From Rhynchosporium graminicola (Eukaryota; Ascomycota; Leotiomycetes; Helotiales; Ploettnerulaceae), in the NCBI GenBank assembly GCA_900074885.1, contig FJUW01000050.1, positions 318,026 to 337,854 on the forward strand: 19,829 nucleotides of DNA, read 5' to 3'. Under the pieces are notes generated by a model. That model was not told where the DNA came from. It did no database searches and saw only the letters and a list, made by a program, of their open reading frames with translations. The translations under genes were made by a program, and so were the position numbers. Below are positions 1-9,640 of this stretch, piece by piece (position 1 is the stretch's first letter; the number at the start of each line of letters is the position of its first letter).

Positions 1-2
1 AA

Positions 3-2966
3 GTTATTAAGGCGTATATTACTAATAACTTAGCTAAAGGTTTTATTAAACCTTCTTAAGTACTATACGCTATACTTATTCTTTTCGTTAAGAAAGCTAA
101 TAGAAGTCTAAGATTCTATATCGACTTTCGCGCACTTAATAACTTTACGAGGAAGGATTAATATCTACTACTATTAATCGATAAAACGCTAGCTAGAATC
201 TCTACTACTAAGATATTCACTAAACTAGATATTCGCTAAGCGTTCTACAGAATTCGAATAGATCTAGCCTCTGAAGAGTATATGACCTTCCGGACTTATT
301 ATAATATATATAAGTGTAAAGTACTCCCTTTCAGTCTGACTAATAGCCCTGCGATATACTAGCGATATATGAATAACGTCTTATTCGACTACTTAAACGA
401 CTTCTATATAGTATATTTAGATGATATTCTGATCTACTCTAATAACCTACTATAGTATTAATTACACGTACATAAGGTGCTATAACGATTATAAGACGCT
501 AGATTATAAGCTGACCTTAAGAAGTATGAATTCAATATTACTTATATTAAATACCTTAGATTTATTATCTTTACTTCTAGGATCGAGGTAGACCCTAAGA
601 AAGTTAATATTATATAATCTTAGAATTACCTGACTATAGTTAAGAGCATATAATCATTCTTAGGCTTTTATAACTTCTACTAACGATTTATTAAGGACTA
701 TAGAATTATCGTAAAACCTCTTATATAACTTACTAAAAATAACGTATTATTTCGGTTCGCTAGGAAGTATAAAGATACCTTTAATTACCTAAAGCACGCT
801 CTCACTTCAGTACTACTCCTCTACTACTATTAGTAATATCTACCTTATATAATCGAAACAGACGCTAATAATAGAGTAATAATAGGTATACTATCGCAAT
901 AGTACGATAAAGACTAGTTCCTAGTAGCTTACTTCTCTAAGATTATATTACCTACCGAGCTTAATTACGCTATTCATAATAAGGAAATACTTATAATTAT
1001 ACGATCTTTTAGTAACTAGAGATCTGAGCTCGTAGGCGTACTATATTAGATCCGCGTCGTTACTAATTATAAAGCTCTTAAGTACTTCATAACCTCTAAA
1101 TAGCTAAACGCATAATAAGCCCGATAAGCCGAGCTACTTGCAGATTATAACTTTATAATCACCTATCGACCTAGGAAGTATAATCTACTCGCTAACGCTC
1201 TCTCTCGCAGAACAGATAAATTAGATAACTAGAATAACGCTAAAAGAACTTAGCGTTTATAGTAGCTACTAAACGAAGACTAAATCGATCTAGTACTACT
1301 TATAAGTAACCTCCGGAATAGCTCCGACTCTATAGATAACTTTAAGCTTATTAAAACCTTAGAAGTCGCAGACATATCGCTAGTCTTTTCTATAGTATAG
1401 TAAGTACTTAACGCTAATCGCACTACGCTATTACTCTAAGCACTATAGAAATAAGCTCTCTCTACTACTCTTAGAAGACTAACTATAGAAAAAGATCTTC
1501 TACTCTATAAAGGAAGACTAATTATACCTGACGTTTCATACTTTCGCACGCTACTTATACGCGAAGTATATAACTAATTAGAGACTACCTATCTAAGTGC
1601 AAAGAAGACCTTATAACTACTAGTATTATAATACTAATAGTACGGAATCGCTTTAACTATTAATTAGTACTACTATAACTATTATACTTACTAACGAATT
1701 CAAGTGCCGCGCGATAAGAAACCGGGCCTCCTCTAACCTCTGCCCGTACCGTCACATCTATAGGAGTATATTATAGTCGACTACTATAGCTTTAACTACG
1801 ATAAATATAGCTATAATAACGTTCTTATATTTATCGACTATTTTAGTAAATAAGTAATTAGTATTCCATGCCGAAAGACCTCTAATACGCGCGACCTTAT
1901 AAAGCTTTACTTATACTACGTATACTACTATTTCGGAGCTCTATTAATAATTACCTCTAATAGAGAGCCTTAATTCGTTTCCCGTTTTTAGACTATAGTT
2001 ATTATAATTCTTAGTACTAAAAGATAGCTTTCTGCAGCAGACTACCTATAAATAGATAGCTAAATAGAGATCTATAACTAATATCTCTAATACAGATTAC
2101 GACTTTTTATCTCTTACTATTAAGATAACTAGTCGGAATTCTTACTTATTATAGATTACGCTTAGATAACTCTCCCTTACGAATCCCTTAGAGGTCTCTT
2201 ACCCTTTAAAGTCGTTTATAGATATATACCCCGCGTTAATTAGAATTAGAAAGACCTACTTAACTCTACTACGCCTACTAATAAGTTAAATACTTAGTAA
2301 GCTCTAGACTACGCTAATCGCCTACGCGACGCCTAGACTACCGCTTAATTAAGCCTCTAATATGCATAAGCTAAGATATCCTAATCTTATAATCGCTTAC
2401 GCTATAAAGTCGACTTTACTATAGACGACCTTATCTAGCTAGATATACGCTACTTTATAAGTACTCGACTTAGCAAAAAACTCGACTTCCCGACTAATAG
2501 ACCCTTCCGTATAATCGAAAAGGTCGGAAGCTCTTATCGCCTAGAGCTCCCTGCTAATATAAAAGTATATAACGTATTCCCTGCTACTAAGCTATAGAAG
2601 TATCTAAACGACCCCTTACTAGGATAAACCTTACTACTGCTACTACCTATTAATATCACTAGTAATAATAAATAGGAGATCGAAGATATACTTACGTGCC
2701 GTAAGCAGCGTAATAGCCTCTTATACCGAGTTTCCTAGTTAAATTAAAACGTCGATCTTATATAGTATAACGCTATAGACGTTAAATACGCTCCCGCTAA
2801 GCTATAATAATTCCACCTTAATAACCTAACGTAAGCTAGACCTCCTGCTAGACTACATAATTAGCTAAAAGCTTTCTAAAATAGAATTAATAATTAAAAA
2901 TACCTTAATAATAATAAGGAGATAAACTAACGCTCGAGGGCGAGCTTTTTTCGGAGGGGGGGGTAG
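3..2966 (+). pseudogene. pol: Degenerate gypsy pol (RT, RNase H, integrase, chromodomain)
   Basis: This is the polyprotein that copies and integrates element A. All homology lies in one frame (codons starting at multiples of 3) with many TAA/TAG stops, mostly where Gln or Trp is expected. RT covers about 3-640, with the active site YLDDILIYS at 414-440. RNase H covers about 780-1220, with ETDANN at 855-872 and the typical end NALSRR near 1200. Integrase covers about 1500-2300: first Asp at 1779, second expected Asp changed to Asn (AAT at 1959), Glu at 2067. A chromodomain lies at about 2665-2810, with EIEDIL followed by YRVS and a Trp position turned to stop. The frame ends at TAG 2964-2966, directly against the LTR. 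Because no frame change is seen over 2.96 kb, decay was by substitution. It encodes no functional product. Confidence 0.9.
2953..2963 (+). promoter_or_regulatory. Polypurine tract of element A
   Basis: An eleven-base purine run, GGA followed by eight G, sits immediately before the terminal stop and the LTR. In LTR retrotransposons this tract primes plus-strand DNA synthesis. Here it also encodes the last Gly residues of pol. It has escaped RIP, as expected for a G run with no TpG or CpA inside. Confidence 0.8.
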
Positions 2967-3201
2967 TATAACGACTAGTCAGGTTTAGAGGTCTCTCCCT
3001 ATTAGTAGAAACACTTACTACTAAGCGAGATTACACGAGTAGAGTTTAGGGGCCCCTTTTAATATATATACTTCTATTCTCTCACTACTTCTTTACTCCT
3101 TAGTTATAGATTCTCAAGTGATTCTTACTACTTCATATTCATAGTAATATGAGGTCTTATTACTCAGGTAGTTTTGAGACCTTTCTAGAGCAAGCGTCAC
3201 A
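2967..3201 (+). repeat. 3' LTR of gypsy A (235 bp)
   Basis: The LTR runs from TATAACG (probably TGTAACG before RIP) at 2967-2973 to CGTCACA at 3195-3201. These ends form the imperfect terminal inverted repeat expected of an LTR (TGTxACG with CGTxACA). The start directly follows the polypurine tract, and the end abuts opposite-strand RNase H coding sequence of element B. No second copy is in the window, so the borders rest on the termini and on the break in homology at 3201/3202. Confidence 0.75.
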
Positions 3202-4136
3202 GAACTTAGCTCCTTATAAGTATATTTTCTAGTATTTAAGTGCTTTAATAATTACTTTAAGTTCTTTCTTATAGATATTATAATTCTATTTAGCTAGAGA
3301 TATTTTCTCTAAAAAGTAAGCGACTAAATATAGTCGTCCTTTATCGTCTTACTATAAGTATATTACGCTAGTATAAGTATCAGAAGTATCTATTTCTATT
3401 ATACTTTCCTTTTCTTTATCGAAACTATATAAGATTAGTTCTTTTATGAATTCTTTCTTAATTCTCTAGAAAGCTTCCTTATACTAGCTAGTCTATATAA
3501 AAGGAACGCCTTTCCTTATTAAGCTCGTAAGTAGTTTAGTAATATTAGAATAGTTTCTAATAAACTATTAGTAGAAGTTAGCGAAACTTAATTATAATTA
3601 TATATTCTTAATATTCTTTAGTAATTCCTATTCCTTTATAGCTTTAATTTTCTCCGGATTAATACTTATCTCTCCTAGGCGAATAATATACTTTAGAAAA
3701 GTAACTTACTTAACTAAGAATTCATATTTCGATAACTTTAGTCTAGAATCTACTTTATATAGAGCTTTTATAACTTAGGTAACGTAGCCTTAGTATACCT
3801 TAATAGTCTCCGAGTACACTAGGATATTATCTAGATAATATATAGCGAACTTCCTAATAAAATCTTTAAGAATATTATTATTTTATCTCTAATATATAGC
3901 TAAAGTATTAGTTAAGCCGAATAGTATAATCGTATATTCCTATAGCTCTAAGAGCAATACGAAAATAGTCTTCTACTCGTATCCCTCCTTGATTCGGATT
4001 AAATTAAACGCGTTATATTAGTCTAACTTAGTATATATCTTTACTCGGGCTAGCTTATCCCGCAGATACTAAGTATTCAGTAAAGGGTATATATCCCTTA
4101 TAGTCCTACTATTAATTATCTAATAATCTCTATAAA
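3202..4136 (-). pseudogene. pol: Gypsy B pol, RT and RNase H part
   Basis: Read on the minus strand from 4136, the sequence shows RT with LYRDY, IYTKLD and EGYE near 4130-3960. The active site is YLDNILVYSE at about 3810-3837, where the second Asp of YLDD has become Asn. RNase H follows, with IEIDTSDTY near 3390 and YLVAYFLEK near 3320. It ends at GAKF at 3202, where the domain should continue, so the rest was displaced by element A. The frame is single throughout (codon high ends at multiples of 3) with many TAA/TAG stops at Gln or Trp positions. It continues the fragment at 4621-6526 once the solo LTR and one target duplication are discounted. Confidence 0.88.
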
Positions 4137-4141
4137 GTCTC
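4137..4141. repeat. Target-site duplication, left copy (GTCTC)
   Basis: GTCTC directly before the solo LTR matches GTCTC at 4616-4620 directly after it. Removing the LTR and one copy rejoins the minus-strand RT of element B in frame across codons for GDPKGR and LYRDY. Confidence 0.9.
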
Positions 4142-4615
4142 TATTGGATTTATAACTAGTACCTTGGTCAGTTTACTAGTACCTTGGTTAGTTTTGCCTG
4201 TATCGGCATACACACCCTGTACCTTGTCAGTATATGGTCTTAGTACCTGGTTCAGTACCTTGCGCATATACCTTATTATACCTAGTACCTATACCCTGTA
4301 CCTTATCCATAGCCTGTACCCTGCATACTCTATTAGAGTTACTATAGAGGTTCTCGATAGAGTTTTACTACTCCCTAGTACGTATATCATACTTCTAGAG
4401 GTTTCTACTAACGTAGTATAATTCTACGGAATACGCGTCTTCTTCTATAGAGTTCTATATTATATAGTATAGAATATTCTAGAGAGCTCATATAGCTATA
4501 TAAGTAGCTAGAATCTCTCCTGTAGTTAGCTCTCTTCAAGTAAGCAAAGAAAGTCAAATTGATCACGTATTATTCTTCTGACCTTTTAGCTGATTTCCAC
4601 CTTTAATTTTTCACA
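4142..4615 (-). repeat. Solo LTR (474 bp), family F
   Basis: Read on the minus strand the unit starts TGTGAAAAATT (4615 downward) and ends CCAATA (4142), that is TG...CA with the last CA changed to TA. Identical 5 bp flanks GTCTC on both sides mark an insertion. The same family recurs on the plus strand at 19544-19829, where the first part aligns along its whole visible length with scattered transitions and an 11 bp length difference. Only one LTR with no internal region between duplications means the full element was lost by LTR-LTR recombination. The family cannot be placed as copia or gypsy without its interior. Confidence 0.88.
4155..4194. repeat. Two 20 bp tandem units in the solo LTR
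   Basis: ACTAGTACCTTGGTCAGTTT at 4155-4174 is repeated at 4175-4194 with one C/T difference. Looser versions built around the core GTACC (CTGTACC, AGTACC) continue to about 4325. The stretch is rich in CpA and TpG, unlike the rest of the LTR. It gives rise to a short chance open frame at 4164-4421 with no coding support. Confidence 0.7.
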
Positions 4616-4620
4616 GTCTC
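4616..4620. repeat. Target-site duplication, right copy (GTCTC)
   Basis: This is the second copy of the 5 bp duplication that flanks the solo LTR at 4142-4615. It matches 4137-4141 without mismatch, although the surrounding element is heavily mutated. Confidence 0.9.
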
Positions 4621-6526
4621 CCTTTAGGATCTCCTATCTTCTTAACTACTAGTATATTAATAGTATATAGTAACTTAGATTTCCGAATCTATTCTTTCTT
4701 TATACTTAACTCCTAATACTCTTTAAGCGTCCTTATAGTATTATAGTTATAATAATAAAGTTTCTCTGCGATAAGTATAAATCTATCTTTAAAGTTTATC
4801 TCATAATCCTAAGGTTTATACTCAAATAGAGCTCTTATATCCTATAGATCCTCGAATAATTTCGAGAATTTCTTATATAATTCGAGTAGCTATTCCTAAA
4901 TATTATCTATCTGACTAAGATAATTCCTAGGTATTATCTAAGTAGGAACCTAACTTAACTAGCTAGAGTCTATTAGCGTTATTATTAAGGAGGTACCGCT
5001 AGCCTCTCTTTTACTAGCTAATTAACTATATTTATATTTATAGTTACTAAACGTAACCTTCTTAGTTACTTAGTCTACGCTAGGATTATAGTTATATAGC
5101 TATAATATTCCTAATACGATATTATATTATCTAATAAATACTATATCGAAATAGAGTATTTCTTCGTATCTATTAATAACTATCTTTATTCCTTCTATCT
5201 TTCTATAGACTTATCTATCTGATCCGGCGCCTTTTCTATCTAATAAAGTAAAGTAATATAGTTTCGGGTTAATAATAGTAAGAATATTCTATTTCTCGAT
5301 AAAGGCCGGGTTTATAAAGCGTTCTATAGCTCCCGAATCGATAAGTACTTTTATCTTAATATTATCTATTATAACTAGTAAGATCAACTGATCGAACTTT
5401 CTAGTAGTAGTAAGCTCTAAGTATAATAGTTCTATTAGAGAGTAATTATATACTTCTTTAATAATTCTTCCTATCGTTTCGTCTAACTAAGTCCTAAGGC
5501 CGGGTTCATAAGTAATTAGAGTATAAGGTATATAGTAATAGAGATTAGCTTATCCCTAAATAGAATCAAGTACTATTCTCTAATAAGTAGCTAGTTCTAA
5601 TAAGTATTATCTTCTCTACTAATAGCGTTCCCCTTCTATTTCCTTAATAATAGCATAAGTATCTTTAATTCGAAGGAACTAATCTAATTATTCGAATTCC
5701 TTTAGTTAAGGTTCTCCTTCGAGATTAGCTATATAATAATCTAGTTATTCCTTAATATCCCTTATATTAACTTAGAATATAATAGTAGTAATATCGCGAT
5801 AAGCTATAATATAGTCTATACCCGGGTTAAGTATATTATAGGTTCGGTAATATTCTATAAAATCGGACTTAGTTCTATTGTAAACTTATATTCTTCTTCT
5901 ATTATTATGATTTCGAAGAGTCTAGTTTTCATTATTATATAGGAGATTATTATATAGATAGTTTCTTTTATCTACGATACTCTAGCTTTCTTAGTCTTTA
6001 TCTAGAAGTTTAACTAAGTTCTCTTCGAATTCTTTATTAGATTTATAAGCTATAAAGTCCTGCGAACTCTATTCTGCGCTAGAAGCTTCTTAGTAATCTA
6101 GCTTCCTTTCTACTAGTCCGAATTCTCTCTTAGGTTTATTCTAGGGTTTCCCTTCTTATTTCTTCTTCTAAGAATAAATATAAGCGAGGTATCCTAGCTT
6201 ATTACACGTATAATATAAGCTCTTCTCTCGATGTTTATCTTTCTTAGCTTAGCCCTTAGATCCTCTTTCTATTCTATTTATTTCTATCAGATTATAGTAA
6301 TTATATTTATTATTCGGATAAAGTTAGAAATTTCCCTGATATTTACTATATTATTATAGAAATTAAGGTTTCCGGAGGTAAGTAAGTATAAAATATCCTT
6401 CTTTTTCCTTCGCTCGTTCCTAGATTCGTTTATCGATAGTAGTAGACGATTTGATTAGGTCTTCTAGGTTATCAAGTTTTTTAGTCCTAGAAAGCTTATC
6501 TTTAATATAGTCCTTAAGGCCTTAGT
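4621..6526 (-). pseudogene. gag-pol: Gypsy B gag end, protease and RT start
   Basis: Read from 6526 downward: a gag C-terminal part with GLKDYIKDKLS and TIDKRI (about 6521-6420), typical of gypsy gag. A CCHC knuckle follows at about 6173-6217, reading YYTCNKLGYLAYIY. The spacing C-x2-C-x4-H-x4-C is kept, but only the second Cys survives and the other ligands have become Tyr. A protease with LIDSGA has its DSGA at 5328-5339. The start of RT has LVVKKIGDPKGR just before 4620. Gag, protease and RT share one frame once the 479 bp insertion is removed, so this was one gag-pol frame. Many stops sit at Gln or Trp positions. Gag upstream is cut off by the hAT element. Confidence 0.85.
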
Positions 6527-6538
6527 CAGTGTGGGAAA
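6527..6538 (+). repeat. Left terminal inverted repeat of the hAT element
   Basis: CAGTGTGGGAAA lies exactly where minus-strand gag homology of element B stops. The matching right terminus is not in the window, so the repeat length is unknown. Confidence 0.6.
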
Positions 6539-6655
6539 TAATTAGATTAGATTATAGTATAGCCTCCTACTCAACTCTAATCAAAGGAAATTTGACTCTA
6601 ATCTAATCTAATCTAATCATAATTGAGTATAATTAAGTATAATCGAGTAGGTTAT
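6538..6655. repeat. hAT subterminal repeat cluster
   Basis: A TTAGATTAGATTA run near 6542-6554 is inverted relative to CTAAT repeated four times at 6598-6617. CCTACTC near 6566-6572 is inverted relative to GAGTAGG near 6645-6651, giving nested hairpin potential. Between them are three GAGTATAAT-like units (about 6625-6650). Clusters of short repeats near hAT ends are commonly transposase-binding sites; that role is inferred here. Confidence 0.55.
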
Positions 6656-7196
6656 ATAACTTAAGCTAAGCCTAATAAGGTCTAGGTTCTCGCTTAGACT
6701 ACCTTTTTAAGCTTAAGCTCTTACTACCCGAACCGAGCTCGCTACGTAAAGCGAGATTCTAAGTAAAGAAGTAGAACTTACTAGAATCGACTATTATAAA
6801 TCATTAGATATTATTCTATTAGTAATAATAGCTTATCGAGAATATATTACTAAAAATATTATCTAGAAAGTAGTAGAAATTACTAGAATACGATTTCTAA
6901 GCATAGATTTCTAATAGATTCTAGATAATTCTATCTTATTCTATTGATTTCTAATACTTATAAATCAACTAATTATTAATAATAAGCTTAGAAATCAATA
7001 CCTAAGCTTAATAATTAATAGATTCTTCTAGAAAGGATAGAAATAGTATATAATAATGTAAGTTCTCTTATAGATTTAGAATTATCTTCTTTAGATTTAT
7101 CGATTCTAATACTATTATATCTACTACTCTTATACTTATATTACCTCTTATACTTATATATATATCTATCTATCTATATCTCTATATATATCTATT
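6656..7196 (+). other. hAT 5' non-coding leader
   Basis: This is AT-rich sequence between the terminal repeats and the transposase ATG. I see no coding homology on either strand. It contains a perfect 12 bp inverted repeat, ATTGATTTCTAA at 6943-6954 and its complement at 6988-6999. Just before the ATG there is a pyrimidine/TA stretch (TCTATCTATC near 7165-7180). The promoter of the transposase is expected here, but I see no distinct element. Confidence 0.5.
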
Positions 7197-7868
7197 ATGT
7201 CTTCTACTACCGGCTATCAGACAGCTTTAGCTGTAAATCGAGCTCAAAATTCTCCCGATTATACGATTAATATTGAAGATTTACCTATTATCTTTAAAAA
7301 AGGTCTATTCTTAAAGACTTTAGAAGTACCTAATATAGACCCTACAGGGCCTAGACTAGTAACTTTAAAGTGCTTATATAAAGGCTGCTCGTAAGTACTA
7401 TAATTTACTCTTATTATATATATATACTAATATCTTAATAGAAAGGTCTTTAAAAATCAAAGAGTTAATAACTCTACGAGTAATTATATTGCTCATTATA
7501 AGACTAAACATAAGGCATTTAATATACAAAGAGTTAAAAAGAAATTAGAGCCTGAAAGTAATAAGTTTTCTTTCTTTATATATACTATTATATATAATAA
7601 TAATTATCTAACTAACTATTTATTAGATACTTCCGATTTCGAAGAGGCCTCTAGTCAAGGAAGTAGCTCTACTCAAGCTACTATAACTAAAGCTTTTAGC
7701 TCTTTAAGAGGTACTAAAAGGCCCTCTTCGCCTAATAAAGAACCTTTTAACTCGAAGAAATATAAGTATCTTTTGATACGATTTATTATCGAGAATAATT
7801 TATCTTTTAGAAGTATTTCAAGTACTTCTTTTAAAGAGTTAACTCTTTATCTAAACGAGTAAGTTATC

Positions 7869-7892
7869 TATATATATATATATATATATATA
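7869..7892. repeat. (TA)12 microsatellite in hAT intron 2
   Basis: Twelve TA units lie inside intron 2 (7859-7918) between the GTAAGT donor and the ACTAAT branch-like motif. Confidence 0.85.
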
Positions 7893-8095
7893 ATATCATT
7901 ATACTAATTTAATAATAGGCAATCTCCTCTTCTTTATAAGAAAGTACTTTACGACTACTTAAGTAGTATATATAAAGAGAGAAGAGATATAATTCAAGAA
8001 GAGCTAAACCTAAATATTAAAGAAAAAGGTTACTTTTCTTTAACTTTAGATACGTAGACTGCAATAAATCAAGACTCTTATCTAGGAGTTACTAT

Positions 8096-8147
8096 ATAAG
8101 TTCTTTTCTTTTATTAATAATAACTATTATACTAATTATTATAATAG
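8096..8147 (+). other. hAT intron 3 with mutated splice donor
   Basis: The intron is delimited by protein continuity (GVTI before, YYIRSNFKIKSH after), an ACTAAT motif and a TAG acceptor. Its donor reads ATAAGT where introns 1, 2 and 5 read GTAAGT. A single G-to-A change explains it and would block splicing. Confidence 0.7.
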
Positions 8148-8948
8148 ATACTATATTAGAAGTAACTTCAAGATTAAGTCACACGCTATTAGTATAGCTT
8201 ATTTAAGCGAGCCTCACTCCGGAAAGTATCTATTTGAGGTTTTATCTAAAGCCTTAGAAGAGTGGAATATTCAAGATAGTATTATAAGGTATTATAAAAA
8301 ACCCTTTTTATATATAAGATATATCTAACTATTTATAGTATTACTCGAGATAATACTAGCTCAAACGATACTCTTATCGAAGCCTTTATTAAGGACTATA
8401 ATATAAAGGGAATCAAATTTCAAGGAGATATAGCGTGTTTAGCTCATGTACTTAATCTCGTTGTTTAAGATATATTAAAGAATATTATTAAGGACGCTTA
8501 TAGCGAACTTAACAATAGAGGAGATATAGCTAATATCGAGAATAATAGAGAGGAGGATATAAATAATAGTAAGTTAAATCCTTTTATTATCAAATTAATA
8601 AGATATATACTAATTATAATAGATACCTCTTTATAGAAAAAGATCCGGACTATTATATTAGGCCTTAAATATTCCGGAGAGAATAATAGGGCTTTAAAAA
8701 GATATATCGAAGCCTTAGAGATTCAAAATCCTTACTTTCCGCAATTAGGTAAGTTATTAATCTATTAATTATATAAATATATACTAATGTTAATACTATT
8801 ATAGATCAAAAAATAAGGTAGTCTTCTATAGCTAATATGCTTAAGAATTTCCTTAATATATAGCCTGCTATATCGGCCGTTATATCTACTTCCGATAGTA
8901 GATCTTTTAAGAAGTATAGAAATATATTACTTCTTAGCGAAAGAGAAT

Positions 8949-9365
8949 TATGACGACAGCTCACCTGGATGTCATATGAGAAGAAGGATAGATACCAGGG
9001 CCCAAGTTCATAGGTATCCCGGTATAACTAATATTCGACCCGGTATAGTATCAGACTAGTACTAGTATATATATATAAGATACCTTATACTCTATCTCTT
9101 TTCTTCTTCCTTTCTTATCTTTTTATTTCCTTCGTAGTAGACTATATAAGATCGCTCTTAGCTTCCCTACTTATTTATTCTTACTTATATACCGCCTCGA
9201 GTCTTATATCGTTATATTAAACAAAAAGATCAAGATAGCTAGAGATAGCTTATAATAATATCTTACTACTGAGTTAGTTATTCGATAACTACTTATATAT
9301 AGCCGAGATATTAGAGATCTCTCGGATAGCTATAAATCAGGGTTTAATTTAGCTTATCGTAAATA
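8949..9365 (+). repeat. LTR plus leader, first copy of a 417 bp direct repeat
   Basis: It begins TATGACGACAGCTCACC (TGTGACG before RIP) and includes an LTR of about 275 bp ending TTAAACA at 9223, then 142 bp of internal leader. It matches 9366-9782 along its length with scattered, mostly transition differences and no net length change. It stops inside the leader, where the second copy starts with a fresh LTR. This suggests a same-family insertion into an older copy. Confidence 0.82.
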
Positions 9366-9640
9366 TGTGACGACAGCTCACCTGAATGTCACATGAGAAG
9401 AAGGATAGATACTAGGGCCCAAGTTCACAGGTATCCCGGCAGAACTAGTATCCGACTCGGTATAGTATCGGGCTAGTACCGGCATATATATATAAGGTAC
9501 CTTATACTTTATCTCTCTTCTTCTTTCTTCCTTATCTTTTTATTTCCTTCGTAATAGACTATATAAGATCGCTCTTAGCTTTCCTACTCGTTTATTCTTA
9601 CTTATATACCGCCTTAAGTCTTATATCGTTATATTAAATA
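9366..9640 (+). repeat. 5' LTR of gypsy D (275 bp)
   Basis: It starts TGTGACGACAGCTCACC at 9366 and ends TTAAATA at 9640 (TTAAACA in the other copy). It is followed by the leader and gag of D. The LTR end is set from the CA terminus of the first copy at 9223, which gives both LTRs the same length; the repeat itself continues to 9782. I could not identify a tRNA primer-binding site after it. Confidence 0.7.

Larger units (their letters stand above)
1..3201 (+). mobile_element. Ty3/gypsy chromovirus A, 3' part with 3' LTR
   Basis: This is the downstream part of an LTR retrotransposon. The order RT, RNase H, integrase, chromodomain, polypurine tract, LTR is that of Ty3/gypsy chromoviruses. The 5' LTR, gag and protease lie beyond the left edge. 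The element ends at 3201, where the sequence switches abruptly to a gypsy RNase H on the opposite strand, so A was inserted into element B. The whole body is saturated with RIP-like changes: TA-rich, CpG kept, CpA and TpG scarce. The insertion duplication cannot be tested because the other end is outside the window. Confidence 0.9.
3202..6526 (-). mobile_element. Ty3/gypsy element B, interrupted three times
   Basis: This is a second gypsy family on the minus strand, read from 6526 down to 3202: end of gag, CCHC knuckle, protease, RT, start of RNase H. Both ends are insertion junctions. At 3201/3202 element A cuts RNase H, and at 6526/6527 the hAT terminus cuts gag. Inside, a solo LTR at 4142-4615 splits RT. 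No LTR of B is visible. B is the oldest layer of the stack, because three different elements lie in or against it. It is strongly RIP-mutated. Confidence 0.85.
6527..8948 (+). mobile_element. hAT DNA transposon, left part
   Basis: The element starts at CAGTGTGGGAAA (6527), matching hAT termini that begin CAGNG/CAGTG. It contains a hAT transposase gene (BED zinc finger, DTW, CLAHVLNL and TRW-type blocks). It sits inside gag of element B; the 8 bp before it, GCCTTAGT (6519-6526), is the predicted target duplication. The right part is missing because gypsy D is inserted at 8949, so the other terminus should lie beyond the window. RIP load is clearly lower than in the gypsy elements: many CAA codons remain. 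Confidence 0.85.
7197..8948 (+). pseudogene. hAT transposase, six exons visible, truncated
   Basis: This cut-and-paste transposase gene is read as exons 7197-7390, 7442-7858, 7919-8095, 8148-8288, 8339-8748 and 8805-8948. The introns are 50-60 bp with TAG acceptors and CTAAT or CTAAC upstream, and the codon phase matches at every join. A BED-type zinc finger uses Cys at 7371 and 7386 and His at 7494 and 7509, split by intron 1. Later blocks are SLTLDT (Trp) TAINQDSYLG, YLSEPHSGKYLFE, SITRDNTSSNDT, CLAHVLNLVV and LDQKIR (Trp) SS, all in usual hAT order. In-frame stops at 8055, 8466, 8634, 8819 and 8861 replace expected Trp or Gln (TGG to TAG, CAA to TAA). Intron 3 has lost its donor. The C-terminal dimerisation region is cut off by gypsy D. 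Start chosen: first ATG, giving an open 64-codon first exon. Confidence 0.88.

Noticed and set aside
4164..4421. 85-codon open frame with a hydrophobic start
   Set aside because: It lies inside the solo LTR, antisense to it, and its repeated Leu-Val-Pro pattern comes from the 20 bp tandem units. No known family, no upstream gene context.
6598..6617. CTAAT repeated four times, resembling a telomere-like repeat
   Set aside because: The fungal telomere unit is usually TTAGGG. This run is short and pairs with an inverted ATTAG run at the hAT terminus, so a subterminal repeat fits better.
7197..7394. A stand-alone 65-residue protein
   Set aside because: The ORF ends in a GTAAGT donor. Its two Cys pair with His after a 51 bp intron to make a BED finger, so it is exon 1 of the hAT gene.
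7197..8948. Domesticated or still active hAT transposase
   Set aside because: Five in-frame stops, a lost splice donor and truncation by gypsy D rule out an active product from this copy.
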